From Candidatus Nanopelagicales bacterium (GTDB lineage: Bacteria > Actinomycetota > Actinomycetes > S36-B12 > CAIYMF01), in contig JAFIHG010000044.1 in assembly GCA_017848795.1 (NCBI GenBank), forward strand, positions 151,505 through 215,504: DNA of 64,000 nucleotides. The letters are read 5' to 3'. Shown piece after piece: positions 33,822-40,884 of the stretch; positions within the stretch are counted from its first letter, which is position 1; each line of letters opens with the position of its first letter. The translations under genes were made by a program, and so were the position numbers. The notes under the pieces are model-generated. The model worked only from the letters and a program-made list of their open reading frames with translations, was not told the DNA's origin and ran no database searches.

Positions 33822-35225
33822 TCAGGTGCGATACCACCACGGATCCGGGTCCGTGGCGTGGTTGGTCATGACGGTCTGCTTGCGCACGAACCGGCGGATG
33901 GACGCGGCGCCCATGCGCGAGCCGCCAAGCCCGCTGAGGCCGAAGGAGTTCTTCTCCCCGTCGTGGATGAAGGCGGTCAGCCCCGCATCGTTGACGCTGA
34001 CGGCACCGACGGCGAGCCGCCCCGCGACCGCTTCGGCATCGGGCTCGGGACCGAACACCGCTCCCGACAACCCGTACTCCGAGTCGTTGGCGAGCGCGAC
34101 GGCCTCCTCGACGCTGCGGTACGCCATGACGGGAAGGACGGGGCCGAAGGTCTCCTCGCGCATCACGGCCATGGTGTGGTCGACGCCGGTGAGCACGGTC
34201 GGGCGTACCCACCAGCCGCCGCCGTGGCGCTCCACGCTGCCGCCGGTCCGGACGGTCGCGCCCTTCGCGACAGCGTCCGCGAGATGTGACTCGACGACCC
34301 GGGCCTGCGCCGGGTCGATCAGCGGCCCGAGCTCGCCGTCGGCGAGTCCGGGCCAGGCCAGCCGCACCTTCTCGGCCTTCGTGACGAGCAGGTCGACCAG
34401 CTCGTCATGGTGTGCTGCGTCGACGTAGACGCGTTCGATGGACAGGCAGGACTGTCCGGCGTTCGCGGTCCCGCCCCACAGCAGGGCCGAGCTCGCGCGG
34501 TCCAGGTCGGCGCCCGGCAGGACGATCGCGGGATCCTTGCCACCAAGCTCGAGGAACGCCGGGATGAAGGCGGCAGCGGCGGCCGCGCCGACGAGGCGTC
34601 CGGTCGGCACCGAACCGGTGAAGCAGACCAGGTCGACGAGCCCGATCAGCGCCGCGCCGGTCTCCCCGGCTCCTTCGACGAGCTCCAGAACGCCGGAGAG
34701 CTCGGGAACCTCCGCGACGGTGCGCCGCAGCGGTGCGATGAATCGCGGCGTCACCTCGCTCGGCTTGGCGAGCACGGCGCAGCCGGCGGCGAGCGCCGGG
34801 ATGGCGTCGATGAGCCCCAGCAGGAGCGGGAAGTTCCAGGGGCTGATGACTCCCACGAGGTCGTACGGCCGGCTGGTCGTGAGCAGGTCGATCCCGGGCA
34901 CCGCCGTCGTGCCGGTGGCCGGGGCGAGCAGTTCCTCGGCGCTCGCCGCCCAGCGACGCGCCATTCCGGCGACCTGCTGGACCTCCATGACCGACTCGGT
35001 GCGCCGTCCGGTGTCGGCGACGAGGGCGGCGGTGAGCTCGTCTGCGTGTGCCTCGATGCGATCGGCCCACGACCGCAGCACGTCCCCGCGCCCGGCGAAG
35101 CCGAGGTCCTGCCAGGCCGGGGCTGCGGCGCGCAGCCGCGTCGCGGTGACCGCGAGCTCGGCAGGGTCCGGCGGCGTCAGCGAACGCTCCACCTCCCCGG
35201 TGCGCGGATCGTGCACGGCGGTCAT
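33822..35225 (-). CDS. Aldehyde dehydrogenase
   Basis: NAD(P)-dependent oxidation of an aldehyde to an acid. The 467-residue protein has the catalytic Cys260 in NAGQSC, Glu226 in FLELGGKDP, the cofactor motif FTGSVPTGR and the Asn in SPWNFPLLL. Closest in pattern to succinate-semialdehyde/coniferyl-type ALDHs; substrate unknown. It overlaps the upstream nitrilase-like gene by four bases, so the two are coupled and may act on one pathway. Confidence 0.93.
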   Translation of the reverse strand: MTAVHDPRTGEVERSLTPPDPAELAVTATRLRAAAPAWQDLGFAGRGDVLRSWADRIEAHADELTAALVADTGRRTESVMEVQQVAGMARRWAASAEELLAPATGTTAVPGIDLLTTSRPYDLVGVISPWNFPLLLGLIDAIPALAAGCAVLAKPSEVTPRFIAPLRRTVAEVPELSGVLELVEGAGETGAALIGLVDLVCFTGSVPTGRLVGAAAAAAFIPAFLELGGKDPAIVLPGADLDRASSALLWGGTANAGQSCLSIERVYVDAAHHDELVDLLVTKAEKVRLAWPGLADGELGPLIDPAQARVVESHLADAVAKGATVRTGGSVERHGGGWWVRPTVLTGVDHTMAVMREETFGPVLPVMAYRSVEEAVALANDSEYGLSGAVFGPEPDAEAVAGRLAVGAVSVNDAGLTAFIHDGEKNSFGLSGLGGSRMGAASIRRFVRKQTVMTNHATDPDPWWYRT

Positions 35226-36277
35226 GACAGCACTCCCGCCTGCTGCAACCGGTCGATGACGTTCCGCTGGCGGGCGGCGAAGAAGGCCCGGTCCGGCTGG
35301 GAGTCGGCGAGCGCGTTGGGCCGCTCCACGTCGTGCCGTCCGTACTCCTGCGCCCAGAGCGCGGACTTGGTGCGCGCCAGCAGGTTCCCCATGCCGGGAC
35401 GGGTACGCGCACGCCGGATCGTGCCCAGGTCGAGCTCGGCGGCAGCGTTGACGCTCTCCCCCGCCCCCGCTCGGGCGAGCACCCGCCCGAGGTGGTCGAT
35501 GAGCTCGGACCCACCGTCGGTGGAGTCGCCGGCCAGGTCCGTCCCGCGGATCCCGGCCGAGTTGGCAGACACCACGTAGGCGAGGTTCTCGATCGCGCGG
35601 GCCCGTCGGGCGACCGCCTTCGGCATGAGCTCGGGGCTGGTGGCCTCGCTCGAGGAGTGGACGAACACTTCGGCACCGCGCAGCGCCAGCGCGCGGGCGA
35701 GCTCGGGGTAGAGGATCTCCTCGCTGGCGATGGCTGCTAGTACCCCGAGTTCGGTACGCGCCACCGGCAGCACGGCGTCGATGCCGTACGCGTCGAGGTA
35801 GCGGTCCCAGTAGTCGTACGGGCTGGGCGAGAACAGCGAGTGCAGCCGGCGGTAGCGCAGCACCACGTCACCATTCGGCCCCAGCACGACGCTCGCCTGG
35901 AAGTAGGTGTCCGGGAAATGGGTGTCGGTCTCGTACGCGTTCACGGCGAGGAAGACGCCCGCGCGCTGCGCGATCGCGGCGAGCTGCTCGTACTCCGGGC
36001 CGTCCGGGGCGAGCGCCGCCTTGCCGGCCCATTCCGGGATCGTGCCGCCCATCGGGAACCCGGTGAGCACGTACTCCGGGAGCACCACCAGCCGGCACTG
36101 CGGACCGTGCCACTGCAGCGCGGCCTGCACCTGCCGGCCGATCCGCGAGATGGACGCGTTGATCGACGCGCGCGCCTGCTCGGGACCCAGCGGCGCGACG
36201 GCGTGCGTCGTCACCTGCAGGGCGAGAGCGGTGTAGGCAGGGGCGGTCGCCGTGCTCGCCTCGCCCGGTACAGCCAC
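35222..36277 (-). CDS. Nitrilase-superfamily protein with altered catalytic triad
   Basis: Carbon-nitrogen hydrolase fold, 351 residues. The usual Glu-Lys-Cys triad reads Glu68 (VVLPEYVLTGFP), Arg144 (RYRRLH, where the family has RKxH) and Ser185 (ASEEILYPE, where the family has CYExxFPE). The rest of the fold is intact, including ARALALRGAEVFVHSSSE. It may be a subgroup using another nucleophile, or a non-hydrolytic binding protein. The GTG start has GGGGAGG eight bases upstream. First gene of the minus-strand operon; its promoter carries two inverted-repeat operators. Confidence 0.87.
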   Translation of the reverse strand: MAVPGEASTATAPAYTALALQVTTHAVAPLGPEQARASINASISRIGRQVQAALQWHGPQCRLVVLPEYVLTGFPMGGTIPEWAGKAALAPDGPEYEQLAAIAQRAGVFLAVNAYETDTHFPDTYFQASVVLGPNGDVVLRYRRLHSLFSPSPYDYWDRYLDAYGIDAVLPVARTELGVLAAIASEEILYPELARALALRGAEVFVHSSSEATSPELMPKAVARRARAIENLAYVVSANSAGIRGTDLAGDSTDGGSELIDHLGRVLARAGAGESVNAAAELDLGTIRRARTRPGMGNLLARTKSALWAQEYGRHDVERPNALADSQPDRAFFAARQRNVIDRLQQAGVLS

Positions 36278-36320
36278 TGTGCGGGCCTCCCCTGCCTCGG
36301 TCGCCGGTCAGACGCGGTGC

Positions 36321-36349
36321 AGTACACCAGGATGACGACACTCTGTCAA
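36321..36349 (-). promoter_or_regulatory. Promoter of the nitrilase-to-TetR operon
   Basis: On the minus strand TTGACA (36349-36344) and TGTACT (36326-36321) are separated by 17 bases, a sigma-70-type promoter that is good by actinobacterial standards. The predicted start leaves about 35 bases of leader with a strong ribosome binding site. The -35 lies inside operator A2. Confidence 0.6.
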
Positions 36350-36350
36350 C
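36334..36350. promoter_or_regulatory. Putative TetR operator A2
   Basis: GACGACACTCTGTCAAC: a 17-bp imperfect inverted repeat with the core GAC-N5-GTC. It covers the -35 box of the nitrilase operon and is 23 bp centre to centre from operator A1. Confidence 0.45.
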
Positions 36351-36356
36351 AAACTA

Positions 36357-36373
36357 TACGACGACCAGTCGTA
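36357..36373. promoter_or_regulatory. Putative TetR operator A1
   Basis: TACGACGACCAGTCGTA: perfect 6-bp arms around five bases, in the divergent region between the nitrilase operon and the SDR gene. It has the same length and core as three sites upstream of the heme oxygenase gene. Confidence 0.6.
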
Positions 36374-36524
36374 AAAGCCACGGGAGTGCAGCAGGGCCGC
36401 CGTGTGCGTCGAATGGTATCTGGCGCTCCCGTGTTCCCGTTCATGGAACGAGTACGCTCCCAACGGAACAACCCGACACGTCTTGGTCGGGTGCCCATGA
36501 ACATCGACATGGAGGAGCCGGGCG

Positions 36525-37349
36525 ATGCAGGAACTGAAGGACAAGGTCGCCGTCGTCACGGGCGCCAGCCGGGGCCTCGGTGAGGCGATGGCCGTCGGGT
36601 TCGCCCGCGCGGGCGCCACCGTCGTGCTCGGTGCACGTACGGCAGCGGACCTGGATCGGGTCGCCGAGCGGTGCCGGGAGGCGGGTGCCACGGACGTGGA
36701 GGTCCTCGTCACCGACGTGGCCGTGGAGGACGACGTCGAGCGCCTCGCCCAGACCGCCGTGGACCGGTTCGGCCGACTGGACGTGTTCGTGGCCAATGCG
36801 GCGACCTCCTACGGGATGCTCACCGACAAGCGGTACACGGACCTGCCGTCGTACGACCTCGACATCGTCGAGACGATGTTCCGCGTCAACGCCATCGGGA
36901 TGTGGCTGTGCATGAAGGCGGCACTCCCCCGCATGGCGCAGGGCGGGTCCTTCATCGCGATCGGGTCGGAGACCGGGAAGATGGCGCGCGCCGGCTCCGG
37001 CGTCTACGCGGTCACCAAGGCGACGGTCGACGTGTTCGTCGCGATCGCCTCCGGGGAGATGGCGGAGCAGGGCGTACGCGTCAACACGCTCATGCCGGGC
37101 GGCATGGTCGACACCCAGCTGTTCGGGCCGAACGGCATGCCGGAGTACCTCAAGGCGCTGCCGGTCAGCACGACCGACACCGACATCATCGTGCCGGCGG
37201 CCGTGTGGCTCGCCTCCGACGACAGCGCCGACATCACCGGGGCCGCGCTGTCGGGGCGCGAGTTCAACTCGGTCGGGGCGGACGGCATCCGGGCCCGCCT
37301 CACCGCTGCGCAGACCACGCCGCCGATGCCCACCAGCGGCACCGTCTGA
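36525..37349 (+). CDS. Short-chain dehydrogenase/reductase
   Basis: Classical SDR of 274 residues. Cofactor motif TGASRGLGEAM, NAATS in place of NNAG, catalytic Ser in IGSETGK and the YxxxK pair in GVYAVTK. The acidic/basic pattern after the second strand (GARTAAD) suggests NADP. Substrate unknown. GGAGGAG precedes the ATG. A 7-bp hairpin (ACCCGAC 36471-36477 with GTCGGGT 36486-36492) lies in the leader. It shares its upstream region and operators A1/A2 with the nitrilase operon. Confidence 0.9.
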   Translation: MQELKDKVAVVTGASRGLGEAMAVGFARAGATVVLGARTAADLDRVAERCREAGATDVEVLVTDVAVEDDVERLAQTAVDRFGRLDVFVANAATSYGMLTDKRYTDLPSYDLDIVETMFRVNAIGMWLCMKAALPRMAQGGSFIAIGSETGKMARAGSGVYAVTKATVDVFVAIASGEMAEQGVRVNTLMPGGMVDTQLFGPNGMPEYLKALPVSTTDTDIIVPAAVWLASDDSADITGAALSGREFNSVGADGIRARLTAAQTTPPMPTSGTV

Positions 37350-37371
37350 GACCCGCGACGCGATCTCGAGA

Positions 37372-37412
37372 ACTGTGGCAGGACTCCGTTAGGAGCGGAG
37401 TCCTGCCACAGT
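37372..37412. terminator. Palindrome, family 2 copy 1 (17-bp stem)
   Basis: Arms 37372-37388 and 37396-37412 are perfect complements with a 7-base loop; the core is TGTGGCAGGACTCCG. It lies between the converging SDR and surface-protein genes. The same core recurs at 58082-58140 and 58958-59016. Confidence 0.7.
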
Positions 37413-37470
37413 CACTCCGATCGACTTGCGCAGGGGTCGCGACCGTGCGCGACCGACGACGCGGGTCGAG

Positions 37471-38175
37471 TCAGCTGCGAGAGCCGCGCTTGCGAGCCGC
37501 TGCGGCGCCGCCACCGATCGCCAGCACGACCGCGACCGCGATGACGATCCACACCACCGGGCTGACTCCGGAGCCGGAGTCAGCGCTCGTCGCGGCGACG
37601 TCGCTCGCCGTCGCCTCCGGGTTCACGACCTCACCGGGCGTACCTGTCGCATCCGGCGTGGTCGGGTCGGTCGCTGTGGCCGACGGCGTCTCGCTCGTCG
37701 GGCCGGACGGCGACGCGACCGGAGCGTCCGGAACCTGGGCCTCGACCGTCTGCCCCTTGAACATCACCGGGGCGTACGCCTCCTGCGTGCGGTCGGCGCC
37801 CTGGCCGACCCGGCTGGTCATGACCGCGCAGCCGACCTTCATGCAGTCGGTGTTCCCGAACTCGGCGACGACCTTCAGGTCGGTCTCGAAGGTGCCGTCC
37901 GGCTTGATGTCGACCATCCCGAAGTTCCCCATGTCGCACGCGCCCCCGGCCGGCTTGGACGGGTCGCAGAACGCCACGAAGACCTGGATGTCGGTCTTGA
38001 AGCCGGCGCCGGTGACGTGGAGCTTGTCACCCTTCGGGTTCACGCCGGTCGTCTTGCTGACTTCGATCGACGTCGCTGCCTGCGCGGGCGCGGCCATCCA
38101 GAGCCCGGCCGACACGGCAAGGAGCAGGGCGGTGAGGATGCCGACAGCGCGGTGCCGCCGTGGTGTACGAGTCAT
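37471..38175 (-). CDS. Membrane-anchored surface protein with neocarzinostatin/IPT-like domain, heme-receptor type
   Basis: 234 residues: signal peptide (about 1-33), one beta-sandwich domain (about 34-135), a Pro/Thr/Ser/Ala linker, and a C-terminal transmembrane helix (about 205-225) ending in RKRGSRS. The domain has paired cysteines (FCDPSKPAGGAC and DCMKVGC) and the end DRTQEAYAPVMF, a pattern I know from actinobacterial HtaA-type heme-uptake surface proteins. No full HtaA domain is present, so it may be an accessory receptor. AGGAGAA precedes the ATG. It diverges from the heme oxygenase gene, with three operator-like repeats in the shared region. Confidence 0.75.
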   Translation of the reverse strand: MTRTPRRHRAVGILTALLLAVSAGLWMAAPAQAATSIEVSKTTGVNPKGDKLHVTGAGFKTDIQVFVAFCDPSKPAGGACDMGNFGMVDIKPDGTFETDLKVVAEFGNTDCMKVGCAVMTSRVGQGADRTQEAYAPVMFKGQTVEAQVPDAPVASPSGPTSETPSATATDPTTPDATGTPGEVVNPEATASDVAATSADSGSGVSPVVWIVIAVAVVLAIGGGAAAARKRGSRS

Positions 38176-38296
38176 CTGCTGCTTCTCCTGTAGGGCTCGA
38201 CTCCTGAGATGGATGCATCGCGCGCGCGGAAGGTTCCCCGCCCGCGGCAGTCGCTCCGGCGGCTTCCCGACTGGCGGTGCGGACTGCGTGGGTGGC

Positions 38297-38326
38297 ACCC
38301 TAGGGCACGAACGGCTGGTTGCGACA
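38297..38326 (-). promoter_or_regulatory. Candidate promoter of the surface-protein gene
   Basis: TAGGGT (38302-38297) on the minus strand, with TGTCGC (38326-38321) as a weak -35 at 18 bases. The -35 overlaps operator B1. The leader would be about 115 bases. The 310-base region between the two divergent genes otherwise contains only the operators and the plus-strand promoter. Confidence 0.35.
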
Positions 38327-38336
38327 GATTGTCGTG
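38320..38336. promoter_or_regulatory. Putative TetR operator B1
   Basis: TGCGACAGATTGTCGTG: 17 bp with the core CGAC-N5-GTCG; the inner arms CGACA/TGTCG are perfect. Confidence 0.55.
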
Positions 38337-38349
38337 ACGACACGTCACG
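38333..38349. promoter_or_regulatory. Putative TetR operator B2
   Basis: CGTGACGACACGTCACG: perfect 6-bp arms around five bases, overlapping B1 by four bases. Confidence 0.55.
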
Positions 38350-38354
38350 AACAT

Positions 38355-38371
38355 CTTGACAAGCTGTCGTA
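38355..38371. promoter_or_regulatory. Putative TetR operator B3
   Basis: CTTGACAAGCTGTCGTA: same 17-bp frame and GAC-N5-GTC core. It contains the TTGACA -35 box of the heme oxygenase operon, so bound repressor would block RNA polymerase. Confidence 0.55.
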
Positions 38372-38385
38372 AAGAGCAGCATCAT
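38356..38385 (+). promoter_or_regulatory. Promoter of the heme oxygenase operon
   Basis: TTGACA at 38356-38361 and CATCAT at 38380-38385, spacer 18. The leader to the ATG at 38486 would be about 95 bases. No ribosome binding site stronger than GGAGCG is visible. Confidence 0.45.
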
Positions 38386-38485
38386 CGCCTCGAGGTACGC
38401 CCGTGCCGAGCGCCCTCGGCCCGCGTCAGTACAGGCCATCGACACACCGCCCGCGCCCGCGGGCCAGACCAGCCATGGAGCGAAC

Positions 38486-39187
38486 ATGACCGCACGGACC
38501 ACCGAGGTCGCACCGGCCCCTGAGAACGAGACCTTCTCGGCGAAGATGAAGCGTCAGACCTGGGTCGACCACGACGACGCCGAGTACACCGGCTACATGC
38601 AGGCGCTGCTCGGCGGCGAGCTGACCAAGGAGGAGTACGCCGACATGGTGGCGCAGCACTACTACGCCTACCTGGTCATCGAGGACGCCGCCAAGCAGCT
38701 CAAGGACGACCCGGTCGCCGGGCCGTTCATCAACGAGGGCCTGCACCGCCTCGAGGCGCTGGAGGCCGACCTCGAGTACCTGCTCGGCGCCGACTGGCGC
38801 GAGAAGATCAAGCCGAACGCCGGGACCGAGGAGTACGTCGCGCGCCTCAAGGAGGTCTGCTACACCTCGCCGGGTGCCTTCGTGGCCCACCACTACACCC
38901 GCTACCTGGGCGACCTGTCGGGCGGTCAGATCATCCGCGCCGCGACGATCCGCGCGTTCGACCTGAAGGACAACGAGGGCGTGCAGTTCTACGTCTTCCC
39001 GCAGATCCCCGACTACAAGGCCTTCAAGATCGACTACCGCGATGCTCTCGACGCCGCTCCGTGGAGCGACGAGGAGCAGCAGGAGGTGATCGACGAGGTC
39101 CTCGTGGCGTACCGCCTCAACACCAAGGTGCTCGTCGACTGCGGCCGTGCCTCCAAGACCCTGCAGGCCAAGAACAAGGCGGACTGA
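38486..39187 (+). CDS. hmuO: Heme oxygenase (biliverdin-producing type)
   Basis: Opens the heme ring to biliverdin, CO and Fe2+ using three O2 and seven electrons. 233 residues, the normal length of HmuO-type enzymes. The proximal His is His29 in TWVDHDDAEYTGYM; the distal helix motif HHYTRYLGDLSGGQ is at about 135-148, with the Gly residues that line the heme pocket. No signal peptide, so it acts in the cytosol. It heads an operon that also encodes an NADH-dependent Fe-S protein, a ferredoxin and an iron exporter. Confidence 0.95.
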   Translation: MTARTTEVAPAPENETFSAKMKRQTWVDHDDAEYTGYMQALLGGELTKEEYADMVAQHYYAYLVIEDAAKQLKDDPVAGPFINEGLHRLEALEADLEYLLGADWREKIKPNAGTEEYVARLKEVCYTSPGAFVAHHYTRYLGDLSGGQIIRAATIRAFDLKDNEGVQFYVFPQIPDYKAFKIDYRDALDAAPWSDEEQQEVIDEVLVAYRLNTKVLVDCGRASKTLQAKNKAD

Positions 39188-39236
39188 CATCACCACCACC
39201 ACTGCGACCGCATCGGTCACGACCGGCTCGCCGCCG

Positions 39237-40517
39237 GTGCTCGTGACCGACGTCCGTCCTGCGTGCGACGACCCCGGGCGCCTGCTCGGGGTCGTCCCGC
39301 GTGGACGGGAGACCCTCGCCGAGTACCTCGCGGGCGGCGGCTACCGGACGCTGCCGGACGCGGAGGCGATCCTCGACCTGGCCGCGGCGGCCGGACTCGA
39401 TGGACGGGGCGGTGCCGGCTTCCCGCTGGCACGCAAGCTGCGGGCCGTCGCCGAGGGTGAGGGTCCGCGCGTGGTGGTGGCCAACGGCGAGGAGGGCGAG
39501 CCGGCCAGCGTCAAGGACCGGTGGGTGATGCGGCACCGCCCGCACCTGGTCCTCGACGGGCTGCGCATCGCCGCCCACGCGGTGGACGCGGACACCTTGA
39601 TCCTCTACGTGTCCGACGAGCTGTCGGCGACGTCGCTGCAGGACGCGCTCGACGAGCTCGGAGGTGTCGCCGGCTGGGAGCGCTCGCTCCCCCGCCTGGT
39701 CCGCGTCGATGCCGCCTACGTCGCGGGCGAGGAGACCTCCGTGGTCCGCGCCATCGACGGTGGCGAGCCCAAGCCGACGCTCAAGCCGCCGCGGCCCTTC
39801 GAGAAGGGCGTCGCCGGACGGCCGACCGCCGTCAGCAACGTGGAGTCGCTCGCCCGGCTCGCGCTCGCTCTCGATCCCGACGTGGGGTCACAGGCGGCAC
39901 GCAGCCTGCTCACGACGGTCATCGACGGCGCCGGCGCGAGCCTGCTCGAGGTTCCCGTGACGGCCACCGTGGGCGACCTGCTCGCGGCGCGCCGCCCGGC
40001 CGGGGCTCCCGCTCCGATAGCCGTCGTCATGGGCGGGTTCGCCGGCGGCATCTGGCCGCCGTCGATCCTCGGCGCGACCCTCGAGCGGGCGCAGTTGCGC
40101 GAGCTGGGCGCTGGGCTCGGCTGCGGCTCGATCATCGCGGTCGAACCCGGTGACTGCGTGGTGGCCGTCGTGACCGACATCGCCTCGTACCTCGCCGGGC
40201 AGAGCTCGGGACAGTGCGGGATCTGCGTCGTCGGTACCGGGGTGGTCGCCGAACAGCTCACCGCGATCGCGCACGGCACCGCCGACGACGAGCTGCTGAG
40301 CAAGCTGACCCGGCGCGTGTCGATGATGCGCGGGCGTGGCAACTGCGCGCTCCCGGACGCCGTCTCCGACCTCGTCCGCACCCTGTTCGAGAACTTCCCG
40401 GAGCAGGTGACCGCGCACCTGGAGGGACGCTGCGCGGTGTGCGCCTCCCGCGTGCCCGAGCAGCCCGCCAAGCGCACCCGGTTCCAGGTCGCACCCGACC
40501 CCGGGAGCAGCACCTGA
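39237..40517 (+). CDS. NuoF-like NADH-binding SLBB/Fe-S oxidoreductase
   Basis: Soluble relative of complex I subunit NuoF, about 426 residues. The FMN/NADH region is AGLDGRGGAGFPLARKL and VVVANGEEGEPASVKDRWVM; an SLBB-like domain follows, then a C-terminal Fe-S region. In NuoF this reads SCGxCxPC with a later Cys; here QSSGQCGICVVG has Ser in place of the first Cys, GNC supplies the later one, and CAVC is added at the end. The start is uncertain: GTG 39237 (or 39243) has no ribosome binding site, and GTG 39147 would overlap hmuO by 41 bases. Likely the NADH input to the ferredoxin next door. Confidence 0.85.
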   Translation: MLVTDVRPACDDPGRLLGVVPRGRETLAEYLAGGGYRTLPDAEAILDLAAAAGLDGRGGAGFPLARKLRAVAEGEGPRVVVANGEEGEPASVKDRWVMRHRPHLVLDGLRIAAHAVDADTLILYVSDELSATSLQDALDELGGVAGWERSLPRLVRVDAAYVAGEETSVVRAIDGGEPKPTLKPPRPFEKGVAGRPTAVSNVESLARLALALDPDVGSQAARSLLTTVIDGAGASLLEVPVTATVGDLLAARRPAGAPAPIAVVMGGFAGGIWPPSILGATLERAQLRELGAGLGCGSIIAVEPGDCVVAVVTDIASYLAGQSSGQCGICVVGTGVVAEQLTAIAHGTADDELLSKLTRRVSMMRGRGNCALPDAVSDLVRTLFENFPEQVTAHLEGRCAVCASRVPEQPAKRTRFQVAPDPGSST

Positions 40518-40519
40518 CC

Positions 40520-40533
40520 ATCGAAAGTTCGAT
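40520..40533. promoter_or_regulatory. Short palindrome ATCGAA-AG-TTCGAT between the NuoF-like gene and ferredoxin
   Basis: Perfect 6-bp arms with a 2-bp centre, four bases after the NuoF-like stop codon, inside a 142-base gap that shows nothing else. It could be an operator or part of a processing site; no evidence decides. Confidence 0.25.
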
Positions 40534-40659
40534 TCGCCGTCCCGGCCACCTCGCGAGACTCGTGACGTCGGCCGCGGCCGGACCCGCAGCACGCTGCACG
40601 ACCCGCACGATCACCACAACCTGAACCATCCTGAACACCCGTACCGAGGAGACCACACG

Positions 40660-40854
40660 ATGAAGGCCCGGATCGACGCCAGCCGCTGCGAAGCCCGCGG
40701 GTACTGCGCGAAGTACGCACCCGGCGTGTTCGAGCTCGACGACGACGGCTACGGCCGGGCGCTGTTCGACGGCGACATCCCCGCCGAGCTCGAGGCCGAC
40801 GCGCGCATGGCCTTCGACGCCTGCCCGGAGCAGGCGGTCGTCCTCTCCGACTGA
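40660..40854 (+). CDS. Ferredoxin, 3Fe-4S type
   Basis: 64-residue electron carrier. Cysteines 10, 16 and 55 (SRCEARGYCAKYAPGVFEL and FDACPEQAV) form the three-ligand pattern C-x5-C ... CP of actinobacterial 3Fe-4S ferredoxins that usually feed P450s. GAGGAG precedes the ATG. No P450 gene is in the window; the neighbours suggest it passes electrons from the NuoF-like protein to heme oxygenase. Confidence 0.92.
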   Translation: MKARIDASRCEARGYCAKYAPGVFELDDDGYGRALFDGDIPAELEADARMAFDACPEQAVVLSD

Positions 40855-40884
40855 CCGCCGCCCCTACCTGATCGGAGACGACCG

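Noticed and set aside
38175..38486. DtxR/IdeR iron box in the heme oxygenase control region
   Set aside because: The 19-bp TTAGG..CCTAA pattern is absent; CCCTAGGG at 38299-38306 is a short palindrome without the flanks.
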